Origin: an uncultured Bacteroidia bacterium
GTDB taxonomy: Bacteria; Bacteroidota; Bacteroidia; Bacteroidales; UBA932
Reading direction: 5' to 3'
Assembly (NCBI GenBank): GCA_902789395.1
Contig: CADANY010000005.1
Coordinates: forward strand, 1 to 64,000
DNA: 64,000 nucleotides
The notes under the pieces are model-generated. The model did not search any database. It was not told the origin of the DNA and saw only the letters and a list, made by a program, of their open reading frames with translations. Below, one piece after another: positions 9,261 to 17,087 of the stretch. Made by a program: the position numbers and the translations under genes. Positions within the stretch are counted from its first letter, which is position 1, and each line of letters starts with the position of its first letter.

Positions 9261-9928
9261 TGCTCCTGAGTACGGCATACTTTCCCCCTGTGGAATATTT
9301 TGCCTTACTGGCAAAGGATTTTACCCTGTCCCCGGACAGGGTAATTCCGTCTATGGTCCATATTGAGGCCTGTGAGAATTACCAGAAACAATCGTACCGG
9401 ACCCGCTGCCGGATCGCGGCTGCTGGCGGAGTCGAAGAACTCTCCGTTCCGATTGTCCATGGCCCCGACCGGCTGATTACATCCATCCGGGTCGACTATT
9501 CCGTCCCCTGGGTCCTGCAGACCTGCCGCGCCATTGACTCCGCCTATTATTCTTCTCCCTACTTTGAATACTACCGGGACGAACTCTTCGAGCTCCTCGG
9601 ACGTCGGACGGAAACCCTCTTCGAACTGAACCTATCCCTGACCCGTTTCTTCTTGGACAAAACGGGAATCGCATGCCGGCTTCTCCCGACAACGACCTTT
9701 GTCAGAGAGGGATCGGCCGCTGACGATTTCAGGTATGTGATCCACCCGAAGCGGAGCAACACAATCCTTCGCGACCTTTCTCTCGAAAGGCCTTACTATC
9801 AAGTTTTTTCCGGGAAATACGGATTTACCGGAGGACTTTCCGTCATGGATCTTCTGTTCAATGAAGGCCCCGATTCAATCCTCTGGCTGAAGAACTTACA
9901 GGATAATCAGGGACGCAACCAGATATAG
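9260..9928 (+). CDS. WbqC-like family protein
   Basis: Matches the WbqC-like family by the N-terminal STAYFPPVEYFALL, the HIEACENYQKQSYRTR segment, VPIVHGPDRLITSIRVDYS and the C-terminal YGFTGGLSVMDLLFNEGP. WbqC proteins occur in O-antigen and polysaccharide loci; the biochemical role is not established. GTG start at 9260, overlapping the lpxA stop by one base, which ties it to the lipid A operon. Its last 33 bases overlap the 3' end of the convergent DoxX/MauE-like gene. Confidence 0.85.
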   Translation: MLLSTAYFPPVEYFALLAKDFTLSPDRVIPSMVHIEACENYQKQSYRTRCRIAAAGGVEELSVPIVHGPDRLITSIRVDYSVPWVLQTCRAIDSAYYSSPYFEYYRDELFELLGRRTETLFELNLSLTRFFLDKTGIACRLLPTTTFVREGSAADDFRYVIHPKRSNTILRDLSLERPYYQVFSGKYGFTGGLSVMDLLFNEGPDSILWLKNLQDNQGRNQI

Positions 9929-11083
9929 CAGGAATCCCTGCGCCCTGAGCCGCCCGCGGGTAACAGACGAAACCGTCGCATCGACCGGATCCGTACCGAA
10001 CAGTTTGTCGAGCGCGGCCCGGTCAGGGGATTCACGGAAATGCCACTTCCTGACAATCATCCCGTTGTCGAGATACGTAGCCCCGCCATTACTCCGATTC
10101 AGGGTAATAAGCGTCTTATAATCAGAGAAATAGGCATACGGCCGGAGCAATGCTGGGACAACCGTTTCGACTGGCGTTCCGTCCGTAACGAGAAGAAGCG
10201 GATTGATCCCGACCCGCTCTGCGTCTTCTTTCAGCGAAACAAGCCGGTCCCACTCCCCTTCAGAGATCTTCCCGAAGTCATACACAGAAATCAGGAGCAC
10301 CTTCCCGAGAACGGCCAGTTCATCCTGGTACTCACCCATGTCATCCCTGAAAGAAAGGGACGGGGTTTTCTCCTCAAACCGGATTCCGTTCCGGTCCAGG
10401 GTATCGATGCGTACGAAGGTCCATGTCGAGTCCGGGAGCCGGTTTTCCGTAAAGAACCCCTCCTGGCTGTCGCGCCGGTATACATGGACGCGGACCTTGT
10501 CGTCATTTTCTTCATAGTCGTTGTCGAGGGAAGCAAGCAGCTCGTTGCCGGGGGCAAAATCCGTAAAGTCGACCGTCGGGAGATGGAACTGATTGTATAC
10601 GGCCGCAATCAGCAGTCCTGCCGCAACAGCCCAGAAAGCAACTTTTCTCTTCTTATTCGCTTCTCCCAGGTTCTTCAACGGAAGAAAGGCCGCCGCCAGA
10701 AGGGCGAGAAGAATCAGATTCTTGAGAAAACTCTGGAGGTGGGTCAGATGGACAGCCTCGCCGAAGCAACCGCAGTCCATCTCCGGATTCCGGATAAGGA
10801 GAAGAAGGGTAAGGGCCGTAAAGAAAACCGTCAATACCCCGGAGACAATGGCAGTCACCTTCCGCCAGACCCCGGTAATGAGCGCAGTGCCGAGCAGGGT
10901 TTCCAGCAGGGCAAGGGAAAGGCCGGCCATTTTTGCCGTCCCGCCCAGGAAGGACAGGCCCAAAAACTGATAATACGCCGAAACGATCAAGCCGGTCCCG
11001 ACCGGATCCAGTAATTTCAACAGACCGGAAGCGAGGAAAACGAACCCGCATAGGATAGCGGCAAAACGTCTGAATTTATTCAT
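9896..11083 (-). CDS. DoxX/MauE-like membrane protein with periplasmic domain
   Basis: Four predicted membrane helices in residues 1-140 form a DoxX/MauE-like unit; a conserved CGCFG motif lies in the loop before helix 4, as in MauE-type proteins linked to thiol redox delivery. A fifth helix (about 150-165) is followed by a soluble domain of about 190 aa with a thioredoxin-like feel but no CxxC, and a C-terminal hydrophobic segment (GFLLYLVASLIIL). Its start overlaps the tmk stop by 8 nt, so it is co-expressed with tmk. The exact role is unknown; respiratory-chain or disulfide chemistry is a family-based guess. Confidence 0.75.
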   Translation of the reverse strand: MNKFRRFAAILCGFVFLASGLLKLLDPVGTGLIVSAYYQFLGLSFLGGTAKMAGLSLALLETLLGTALITGVWRKVTAIVSGVLTVFFTALTLLLLIRNPEMDCGCFGEAVHLTHLQSFLKNLILLALLAAAFLPLKNLGEANKKRKVAFWAVAAGLLIAAVYNQFHLPTVDFTDFAPGNELLASLDNDYEENDDKVRVHVYRRDSQEGFFTENRLPDSTWTFVRIDTLDRNGIRFEEKTPSLSFRDDMGEYQDELAVLGKVLLISVYDFGKISEGEWDRLVSLKEDAERVGINPLLLVTDGTPVETVVPALLRPYAYFSDYKTLITLNRSNGGATYLDNGMIVRKWHFRESPDRAALDKLFGTDPVDATVSSVTRGRLRAQGFLLYLVASLIIL

Positions 11084-11771
11084 ACTCCTTTTCTTTTATC
11101 ATGGGGTCGACTACGGCGCGGATCTTTTCGAAAATCACTTCGGGAGGGAGCATGTTTCCGCTCTCGGAGGAGCAGTCGATCCGGATGAACTTCGGATCGA
11201 GCGACACCTGCCGCATATACAGGCTCCGGACGGTTTCCTGGAATGAGATATCGGCTTCATGGATATCCGACGCACCGGAAAGGTAGTCGCGGTCATGGCC
11301 TTTGCGCTGGGCTGAGAGACGCTCCCTGACGAATCCGATCGGGACGTCGAGGAAGATGTTCAAATCGGGACGAGGGAGGCCGAACTCCCCGAATTCGGTA
11401 TTGAGGATCCACTCTCGGAGATCCTCCCGTTCGGCCGGCTGGGCCAACTTGGCGCACTGATAGGCGATGTTGGAATAGACATACCGGTCAAGAAGCAGGG
11501 TCTTGCCTTCTGAAAGGACCTGCTTCATCCATGGACCTGCACCATGGCGGTCTTCCGCGAACAACAGGGCGACCAGCTGGGGATGGACCGTTTCGTTTGT
11601 CCCGAAATCGCCCCGCAGGAAACGACTGATCAGACTACCATAGACAGGCGCATCATAGCGGGGGAAATGGATATACTCCAGATTTCCGCAACGCTCCCCC
11701 AGATATCGTTTCAACATGGCAACCTGGGTCGACTTGCCGGACCCGTCCAATCCTTCAACAACTACCAGCAT
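11076..11771 (-). CDS. tmk: Thymidylate kinase
   Basis: Phosphorylates dTMP to dTDP. The P-loop is GLDGSGKST near the N-terminus, followed by the DR(Y/H) motif in LLDRYVYSNIAYQ and a LID region with RERLSAQRKGHDRDYL. The reading frame is open far upstream, overlapping folP in antisense, but homology begins at MLVVVEGLDGSGKS, so the ATG at 11771 is used (231 aa, a normal length). A minus-strand -7 box lies at 11805-11798. Confidence 0.95.
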   Translation of the reverse strand: MLVVVEGLDGSGKSTQVAMLKRYLGERCGNLEYIHFPRYDAPVYGSLISRFLRGDFGTNETVHPQLVALLFAEDRHGAGPWMKQVLSEGKTLLLDRYVYSNIAYQCAKLAQPAEREDLREWILNTEFGEFGLPRPDLNIFLDVPIGFVRERLSAQRKGHDRDYLSGASDIHEADISFQETVRSLYMRQVSLDPKFIRIDCSSESGNMLPPEVIFEKIRAVVDPMIKEKEYE

Positions 11772-11784
11772 AATGCATTTTTTA

Positions 11785-11815
11785 TTGATAGAGTTTACAA
11801 ATATAATTATTTTTG
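11785..11815 (+). promoter_or_regulatory. folP promoter
   Basis: A -33 TTG at 11785-11787 and a -7 box TATTTTTG at 11808-11815 are spaced by 20 nt. It is interleaved with the divergent tmk -7 box. Confidence 0.65.
11798..11805 (-). promoter_or_regulatory. tmk promoter (-7 box)
   Basis: The minus-strand sequence TATATTTG matches TAnnTTTG and lies 26 nt before the tmk ATG. Its -33 region would overlap the start of the folP transcript. Confidence 0.5.
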
Positions 11816-11834
11816 TGCGGTTCAAGACAGAAAA

Positions 11835-12644
11835 ATGGAGAGTAACAGAAAAATATCCGTTATGGGAATCATCAATCTGACAGATGATTCCTTCTACCCG
11901 GAAAGCCGGATCCGCCCTTCCGATACGGCCGGAGCCGTACGCCGGGCGATAAAGATGGTGGAAGAAGGAGCGGATATCCTTGATTTTGGTGCCTGCTCGA
12001 CCCGTCCGGGATCCGTTCCCGTCAGTCCGGAGACCGAATGGGAGCGTTTGGCTCCCGTCCTGGACGAGGTCCGGAAAGCCCTTCCCGGCGTCAGGATCTC
12101 GATTGATACGTTCCGGTCCTCCGTCGTAAAAAGAGCCCATGCCCTGATCGGGGATTTTCTGGTCAACGACATTTCCGCCGGCGAAGATGATCCCTCCATG
12201 CTGGAAACCGTCGGACGGCTCTCCCTCTCTTACATAGCCATGCACAAAAAGGGCACGCCCGAGACCATGGACAGTCTCGCACAATACAGCGACGTTACAG
12301 GCGAAGTGCTGCAATACTTCCGGGATTTCGGGACCCGGGCCGCTCAATCCGGCATTACCGATTGGATTCTCGATCCCGGATTCGGATTCGCCAAGACGGT
12401 CGGTCAGAACTATGAACTCCTCCGGAACCTTTCTTCTTTCCAGGAACTCGGCAGGCCCCTTCTCGTCGGGATTTCCCGAAAACGAATGGTCTGGGAACTG
12501 CTCGGAATCACACCGGAAAAAGCCCTTCCGGCGACTTCGGCTCTCCACCTGGAGGCGCTTCGCGGAGGGGCTTCCATTCTCAGGGTCCATGATGTCCCGG
12601 AAGCAGTCCAGGTCATCCGGCTTTACAGGGAACTCAATCCATAG
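11835..12644 (+). CDS. folP: Dihydropteroate synthase
   Basis: Joins p-aminobenzoate to the pterin pyrophosphate in folate synthesis. The TIM-barrel motifs are present in order: GIINLTDDSFYPESR (loop 1), ADILDFGACSTRPG (loop 2), ISIDTFRSSVV, NDISAG, ILDPGFGFAKTVGQN and GISRKRMV with the pyrophosphate-binding SRK. Loop 1 has Asp where many homologues have Pro (NVTPDSF). ATG at 11835 gives 269 aa; the upstream in-frame extension lies antisense to tmk. The 3' end overlaps the convergent CPBP gene by 11 nt. Confidence 0.95.
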   Translation: MESNRKISVMGIINLTDDSFYPESRIRPSDTAGAVRRAIKMVEEGADILDFGACSTRPGSVPVSPETEWERLAPVLDEVRKALPGVRISIDTFRSSVVKRAHALIGDFLVNDISAGEDDPSMLETVGRLSLSYIAMHKKGTPETMDSLAQYSDVTGEVLQYFRDFGTRAAQSGITDWILDPGFGFAKTVGQNYELLRNLSSFQELGRPLLVGISRKRMVWELLGITPEKALPATSALHLEALRGGASILRVHDVPEAVQVIRLYRELNP

Positions 12645-13572
12645 GCTGTTCTTCGATCCGGTGCAGGTTGCCGCGGGAATCAGCCAGCGGGATACTCCGG
12701 AACACAAGGAGGATTCCGGCGACAATGGCCAGACTGACAACGGTACAGATCAGATAAGCCTGTGCCGGCATGATTTCCTTGAAATACTCTACATCCTTGA
12801 GCGAATCGATATTCGACATCAAGACGGCAAGACCGTTATTCGTCGCATGCATGAGCATCGTCAGGATCAGCGAACCCGTCTTATAATAGACATAGCCGAG
12901 CACACAGCCGATGATAAAGGCATTGAGCGCCTGCCAGGGGTTCATATGGATTACGGCGAAGAAAAGGGCGGAGACCACGATCGCCCAGCCGGGTTTCATC
13001 TTCTGCAGCAAACCGCGCAGAATCTCACCGCGGCAGAGCCACTCTTCAAAAACCGGGGCCATGATGGCGACCGTCAGGACCGAGACCCAGACGGGACCGC
13101 CTGTCATTGTCTTCATCAGGTCCATGATCGCGTCATAGAAGCTCTTCATTCCCGGAGTCAGGGTCGTCAGCCGATAGTTCCAGTAATTGATCCAGTCAGT
13201 GGCAAAGGAGAGAACCGCCGTCATGACGATGACAAGAAGTCCCAGCATCCAACCGGAATAAGGTTTGAAATGGGAGCTTTCGAGCGAGATCCCAGGTTCG
13301 AAAAGCGCATTCTGACGGCTCTTGAAGGCACAGTAGACCATGGGCGGAAGGAACTGGGCGGGATAGGCGAAGATCATACCGTACGTCGCGGCGGATCCGG
13401 GCGTCATGAAAAGCGCGAAGATCGCGGTCAGCATACTCCCGAGCAGGTTACCCAGGAGCAGAAGTGCAAACAGGACGAACATGCCCTTTACGTCGGGAGC
13501 GTAATAGACGTATCCCTTGTAGAGGTCATAATCCTTCCGGACAGAACGTTTGGGGCTCAACAGCGGGGGCAT
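12634..13572 (-). CDS. CPBP-family intramembrane metalloprotease
   Basis: Multi-pass membrane protein of the CAAX protease/bacteriocin-processing (CPBP, formerly Abi) family. Signature residues are Glu176-Glu177 in FEEWLCRG (the EExxxR motif), His209 in FFAVIHMNPWQ (FxxxH) and His242 in MHATNNG. The length of 312 aa with about eight hydrophobic segments is typical for Bacteroidales members. It starts 3 nt after the stop of the upstream nucleotidyltransferase gene, indicating an operon. The substrate is unknown. Confidence 0.88.
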   Translation of the reverse strand: MPPLLSPKRSVRKDYDLYKGYVYYAPDVKGMFVLFALLLLGNLLGSMLTAIFALFMTPGSAATYGMIFAYPAQFLPPMVYCAFKSRQNALFEPGISLESSHFKPYSGWMLGLLVIVMTAVLSFATDWINYWNYRLTTLTPGMKSFYDAIMDLMKTMTGGPVWVSVLTVAIMAPVFEEWLCRGEILRGLLQKMKPGWAIVVSALFFAVIHMNPWQALNAFIIGCVLGYVYYKTGSLILTMLMHATNNGLAVLMSNIDSLKDVEYFKEIMPAQAYLICTVVSLAIVAGILLVFRSIPLADSRGNLHRIEEQPMD

Positions 13573-13575
13573 GGG

Positions 13576-14511
13576 CTACTTGTATAAGGGGGTTGGATAA
13601 ACGCCGTCTGCGACGAGCGATGCAAGTTTGGCAACGACGGCCGGTCTGTCTTCCTTGAAAGTTACGCCGAACCAGCGAGATGGCGTCGAGACGAGGTCGC
13701 AACTTGCCTTTCCCGCGTTGATCATGCTGTCAACGGCATAAGGGATATAGTATTCTTTTTTCAGTTCATTCCCGAAAGCCGTCAGGAAAGAGACAAAAAT
13801 GTCGCCGCTCATTTCGAAATAATCGGGAGTGAAGCCCCACATATTCATCGAACAAAGCGCCTTCTTCTCCAGGGCGACATGGGTCTCTCCGCTGACGGTA
13901 TTATCACCGTAGACGACACCGTCCTCTTCCAGGGCGATATTCAGGTGCTCAACAATACCGGTCAGATGGCCTTCCTCATCGTAGGAGCAGATTCCACGGG
14001 ACACCCCGCCCGACTCGGAGAGGGTATTCTCGAGCTGGAATCCGACAAGGCAGTACTGTCCTTTCGTTTCTTCATGGGCGCGGCACCACTCAGCAGCGAT
14101 ATGGAAGGATGCCTTTCCATAGAAATCATCCCCGTTGATAACGACAAAGGGCTCGTGGATCACCTCGCGGGCCATCAGGACCGCATGGGCGGTTCCCCAA
14201 GGCTTCTGACGCTCCGGATTGACCGTGAAGCCTTCCGGGATCTTGTCCAGTTCCTGGGTAACGAAAACGAAACGGAGCGGCTCACCGTCGACAGTCGTCA
14301 CTCCGGCATATTTTTCTTTGACAGCAGCCTCCATCGCCTCGCGGAAGGATTCACGGACAATGTAGACGACTTTCCCGAATCCGGCCTCAACGGCATCGTG
14401 GATCGAATAATCAATGATGGTCTCTCCGCTGGGACCAAGACCGTCCATCTGTTTGAGGCCTCCGTAGCGGCTGCCCATTCCGGCTGCAAGAACAAGAAGT
14501 GTAGGTTTCAT
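13576..14511 (-). CDS. Sugar-phosphate nucleotidyltransferase family protein
   Basis: The N-terminus TLLVLAAGMGSRYGGLKQMD carries the nucleotide-binding G-x-G-(S/T)-R signature of sugar-1-phosphate nucleotidyltransferases. PWGTAHAVLMAR and VINGDDFYG supply the base-contacting and metal-binding (GDD) elements. It is 311 aa with no acyltransferase domain. Bacteroidales carry such proteins beside varied genes; the sugar is not evident. It heads an operon with the CPBP protease and is transcribed divergently from ftsB/divIC. Confidence 0.85.
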   Translation of the reverse strand: MKPTLLVLAAGMGSRYGGLKQMDGLGPSGETIIDYSIHDAVEAGFGKVVYIVRESFREAMEAAVKEKYAGVTTVDGEPLRFVFVTQELDKIPEGFTVNPERQKPWGTAHAVLMAREVIHEPFVVINGDDFYGKASFHIAAEWCRAHEETKGQYCLVGFQLENTLSESGGVSRGICSYDEEGHLTGIVEHLNIALEEDGVVYGDNTVSGETHVALEKKALCSMNMWGFTPDYFEMSGDIFVSFLTAFGNELKKEYYIPYAVDSMINAGKASCDLVSTPSRWFGVTFKEDRPAVVAKLASLVADGVYPTPLYK

Positions 14512-14545
14512 GAAAAACTTGATTTTAAATACAAATTATATCATG

Positions 14546-14553
14546 CAAATTTA
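14546..14553 (-). promoter_or_regulatory. Nucleotidyltransferase operon promoter (-7 box)
   Basis: The minus-strand sequence TAAATTTG matches TAnnTTTG and lies 34 nt before the nucleotidyltransferase ATG. It abuts the divergent ftsB box with one base between. Confidence 0.45.
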
Positions 14554-14554
14554 G

Positions 14555-14562
14555 TAATTTTG
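14555..14562 (+). promoter_or_regulatory. ftsB/divIC promoter (-7 box)
   Basis: TAATTTTG matches TAnnTTTG but ends only 5 nt before the ATG, which would make the transcript leaderless or nearly so. No good -33 element was seen. Confidence 0.45.
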
Positions 14563-14567
14563 CCGTA

Positions 14568-14867
14568 ATGAAAAAACAATCTGCGCTCTGGAATGACAGG
14601 CACCACGGTTTTGTAAAGTTTGCCGTGGTGACGACAGTTATCGTCCTGCTCTTTCTCCTTTTCCGGAGCAACGGTGTTATCAACTGGATCCGCTCCGGCC
14701 ACGAGATCCGCCGCCAGGAAAAGATGATCCGTGAATACCGGAAAGGAATCGAAGAGATGGACAAGACGATCTACGACCTGACCCACGACAAGGATTCCCT
14801 TGAAAAACATGCCCGGGAACTTTTCCGCATGGCCGCCCCGGGAGAAGATGTCTACATCGAAGAATAA
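14568..14867 (+). CDS. Septum formation initiator (FtsB/DivIC family)
   Basis: A 99-aa bitopic protein with a short basic cytoplasmic N-terminus, one membrane helix at about 17-34 (VKFAVVTTVIVLLFLLF) and a periplasmic coiled coil at about 43-80. The coiled coil is followed by the family-typical ELFRMAAPGEDVYIEE end. It is expected to join the FtsQ-FtsL-type divisome subcomplex. The start is fixed because the next in-frame Met lies inside the coiled coil. The last 16 bases overlap the convergent MurU-like gene. Confidence 0.85.
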   Translation: MKKQSALWNDRHHGFVKFAVVTTVIVLLFLLFRSNGVINWIRSGHEIRRQEKMIREYRKGIEEMDKTIYDLTHDKDSLEKHARELFRMAAPGEDVYIEE

Positions 14868-15586
14868 AGTCGCTCCGCCTCCGCAAGGGTGTCCAGTTTT
14901 CCGACATCGATCAAGGTCAATTCCTCCGGAACAATCCCGTAGACAGGATGATCGGCACAGGCCCTGAGATAGAAATCTACGATAGAGAACCGTTCTCCGA
15001 ATCCATACTCGTCGAAAGCCTGGAATATGTCTTGGGAATGAAGATGGATCCCGGCGAACGCGAACTTCCGGCAGGCCTGCAGATCCAGATCCGGATAGGG
15101 GCTGCGCACCTCTCCCGTCTTGACATTGGTCCATCCGACAAGCCGCATCGAGTCATCGAAAAGGAAATACCGGGCGGTTTCCCGCTTGCTGACCAGGATG
15201 TTGGCCAGTGCGTCCGGACGCGCCGCCGAGCAAAACCAGTTCAGATCGAGATCGGAGAGGATATCAACATTATGGATCAGAAAAGGCTCCTTTCCCTCCA
15301 GCAGGGGGCGGGCATGCCGGACAGCCCCGCCGGTTTCCCGGAGAAGGTCCGTTTCGTCTGAAATCCGGACAGGGACTCCGAAATCATGCGTCTCCAGATA
15401 CGCCCGGATGAGGGGGGCAAAATGGTGGACGTTGACGATGATCTCATCAAAACCGGAACCGGTCAGTTTCCGGATAACATGGGCGAGCAGGGGCTCTCCC
15501 CCGACCGGCACGAGTGCCTTCGGGAGGGTATCGGTAATGGGTTTCAGCCGGGTTCCGAGACCGGCCGCAAAAACCATCGCTTTCAT
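14852..15586 (-). CDS. MurU-like nucleotidyltransferase (predicted MurNAc-1-phosphate uridylyltransferase)
   Basis: The N-terminus MVFAAGLGTRLKPITDTLPK is the canonical NTP-transferase signature, followed by ETGGAVRHARPLL and LIHNVDILSDLDL (metal-binding N-x-D). At 244 aa without an acyltransferase tail it matches the MurU class of the cell-wall recycling bypass, which makes UDP-MurNAc from MurNAc-1-phosphate. The assignment rests heavily on context: it starts 3 nt after an AmgK-like kinase gene, the partner MurU has in Pseudomonas. A mannose- or glucose-1-phosphate substrate is the alternative. Confidence 0.75.
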   Translation of the reverse strand: MKAMVFAAGLGTRLKPITDTLPKALVPVGGEPLLAHVIRKLTGSGFDEIIVNVHHFAPLIRAYLETHDFGVPVRISDETDLLRETGGAVRHARPLLEGKEPFLIHNVDILSDLDLNWFCSAARPDALANILVSKRETARYFLFDDSMRLVGWTNVKTGEVRSPYPDLDLQACRKFAFAGIHLHSQDIFQAFDEYGFGERFSIVDFYLRACADHPVYGIVPEELTLIDVGKLDTLAEAERLYSSM

Positions 15587-15589
15587 TCG

Positions 15590-17011
15590 TCAGAGAATCT
15601 TTTCGATGTCCAGTTCCCTATGCGTCAGGGTGACCTTTATGTCGAACTTTCCGGAGAGGTGGCTGGCCAGATGCTCGGCGCAATAGACAGAACGGTGCTG
15701 ACCGCCGGTACAGCCAAAACAGACCTGAAGATGGGTAAACTTCCGCTGAATGAAGCGGTTGACGTGGGCATCGACCAACTTATAGACGCTGTCCAGGAAA
15801 ACCATGACTTCCCCGTCATCTTCCAGGAAACGGATTACCTCCGGATCATTTCCGTTAAACTGACGGTAATGCTCATACTTACCGGGATTGTTGATCGAAC
15901 GGCAGTCGAAAACGTATCCACCGCCGTTGCCGGTACGGTCGACCGGGATTCCTTTCTTGTAGGCAAAGCTATAGATATGGACCTCAAGGCGCTTATCCTC
16001 AACGATTTCGTTGAACTGCGGCATCGTCGTAAGCTTGGTCAGGATCGCATTGAGGTACGGATAATCGTCAAACGGTTTCTGGAGCAGGCGGCGGAGATTG
16101 CCCAGCGCATACGGAACACTGGCCAGGAAATGCGGCTTCTTCTCAAAATAGCCGCGGAAACCGTAAGCGCCGAGAACCTGCAGGGATCGGAACAGGACAA
16201 AGAGCCTGAGACGCTCGTTGAAAGCCTTTTCATCAACCGGCATATACCCCTTCAGGGCTCTCAGATAAGTACGGACGAGTTCCTTTTTCAGGTCCTCCGG
16301 ATAGCGGGAACGGGCCTGCCAGATAAAAGAGGCGACGTCATAATAGATCGGTCCCTTGCGTCCCCCCTGATAGTCGATGAAATAAGGGACGCCGTCCCGG
16401 AACATGACGTTTCTGGCCTGGAAATCACGATACATGAACGTGTCGCCCATGTCCTGAAGCAGATCAGCCTTGAGGCGCTCGAAATCCTCCTGCAGCGTCA
16501 CTTCGTTGAACTCCAGCCCGGTCGCCTTGAGGAAACAGTACTTGAAGTAGTTCAGGTCGAAATCGATCATCCGGCCGTCAAAGGCAGGCTGGGGATAGCA
16601 GATACTGAAATCCAGTCCCTCCGCCCCTTTGAACTGAATCTTCGGGAGCTGTTCGATCGTCCGGCAGAGGAGGTCGCATTCATAGGAGCTGTAGCTTCCG
16701 GTCTCCCGTCCCTGGGAGAGCATCTGGTAGAGGACCTGGTCGCCGAGATCTTCCTGGATATAGAACATGCCGTCTTCGCTGACCGAGAGGACGGTCGGGA
16801 CCCGGAGCCCTTTCCCTTTGAAATGCTGGGAAAGCCCGATAAAGGCCCGGTTTTCCTCAAAACTGGTTCCGGCGACGCCGATAACCGAAATATTTCCGCC
16901 TTTGAGACGGAAATAGCGGCGGTTGCTGCCGGAAGTCGACAACTCAGTCTTTTCAGATAGCTTCTGCCCGGTATAGGTCTCGAACAGGATTTGGAGAATA
17001 TCGTCTGCCAT
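15590..17011 (-). CDS. AmgK-like sugar kinase fused to a RapZ C-terminal domain
   Basis: Residues 1 to about 310 form an aminoglycoside-phosphotransferase-type kinase with the catalytic YRDFQARN at 194-201 and the metal-binding FIDYQGGRKGP at 211-221, the pattern of AmgK (anomeric MurNAc/GlcNAc kinase). Residues about 340-467 match the RapZ C-terminal domain, including SFAYKKGIP and GCTGGQHRS at 433-441. In E. coli RapZ this domain senses glucosamine-6-phosphate. The ATG at 17011 is chosen over an in-frame TTG at 17032 because that TTG lies inside the -7 box. It forms an operon with the MurU-like gene (3-nt gap). I infer MurNAc salvage with built-in amino-sugar sensing. Confidence 0.82.
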   Translation of the reverse strand: MADDILQILFETYTGQKLSEKTELSTSGSNRRYFRLKGGNISVIGVAGTSFEENRAFIGLSQHFKGKGLRVPTVLSVSEDGMFYIQEDLGDQVLYQMLSQGRETGSYSSYECDLLCRTIEQLPKIQFKGAEGLDFSICYPQPAFDGRMIDFDLNYFKYCFLKATGLEFNEVTLQEDFERLKADLLQDMGDTFMYRDFQARNVMFRDGVPYFIDYQGGRKGPIYYDVASFIWQARSRYPEDLKKELVRTYLRALKGYMPVDEKAFNERLRLFVLFRSLQVLGAYGFRGYFEKKPHFLASVPYALGNLRRLLQKPFDDYPYLNAILTKLTTMPQFNEIVEDKRLEVHIYSFAYKKGIPVDRTGNGGGYVFDCRSINNPGKYEHYRQFNGNDPEVIRFLEDDGEVMVFLDSVYKLVDAHVNRFIQRKFTHLQVCFGCTGGQHRSVYCAEHLASHLSGKFDIKVTLTHRELDIEKIL

Positions 17012-17029
17012 TTCTATATGTTTAACCTT

Positions 17030-17037
17030 CAAATATA
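17030..17037 (-). promoter_or_regulatory. AmgK/MurU operon promoter (-7 box)
   Basis: The minus-strand sequence TATATTTG lies 18 nt upstream of the ATG at 17011. Confidence 0.5.
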
Positions 17038-17060
17038 AGCATTCTTCCTGAATAAAATGC

Positions 17061-17068
17061 TATTTTTG
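17061..17068 (+). promoter_or_regulatory. GNAT-like gene promoter (-7 box)
   Basis: TATTTTTG matches TAnnTTTG and ends 19 nt before the ATG at 17088. Confidence 0.5.
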
Positions 17069-17087
17069 CAGGTGAAATGCAAAAACC

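Noticed and set aside
11772..12740. Long N-terminal extension of the thymidylate kinase frame
   Set aside because: It lies antisense to folP, lacks homology, and P-loop kinases of this family start at MLVVVEG.
15386..16960. 524-aa plus-strand frame opposite the AmgK-RapZ gene
   Set aside because: Antisense shadow of a gene with clear kinase and RapZ motifs; it has no recognisable domain and no promoter.
17012..17032. TTG start for the AmgK-RapZ gene
   Set aside because: The TTG is part of the -7 box TATATTTG, so it is not in the transcript.
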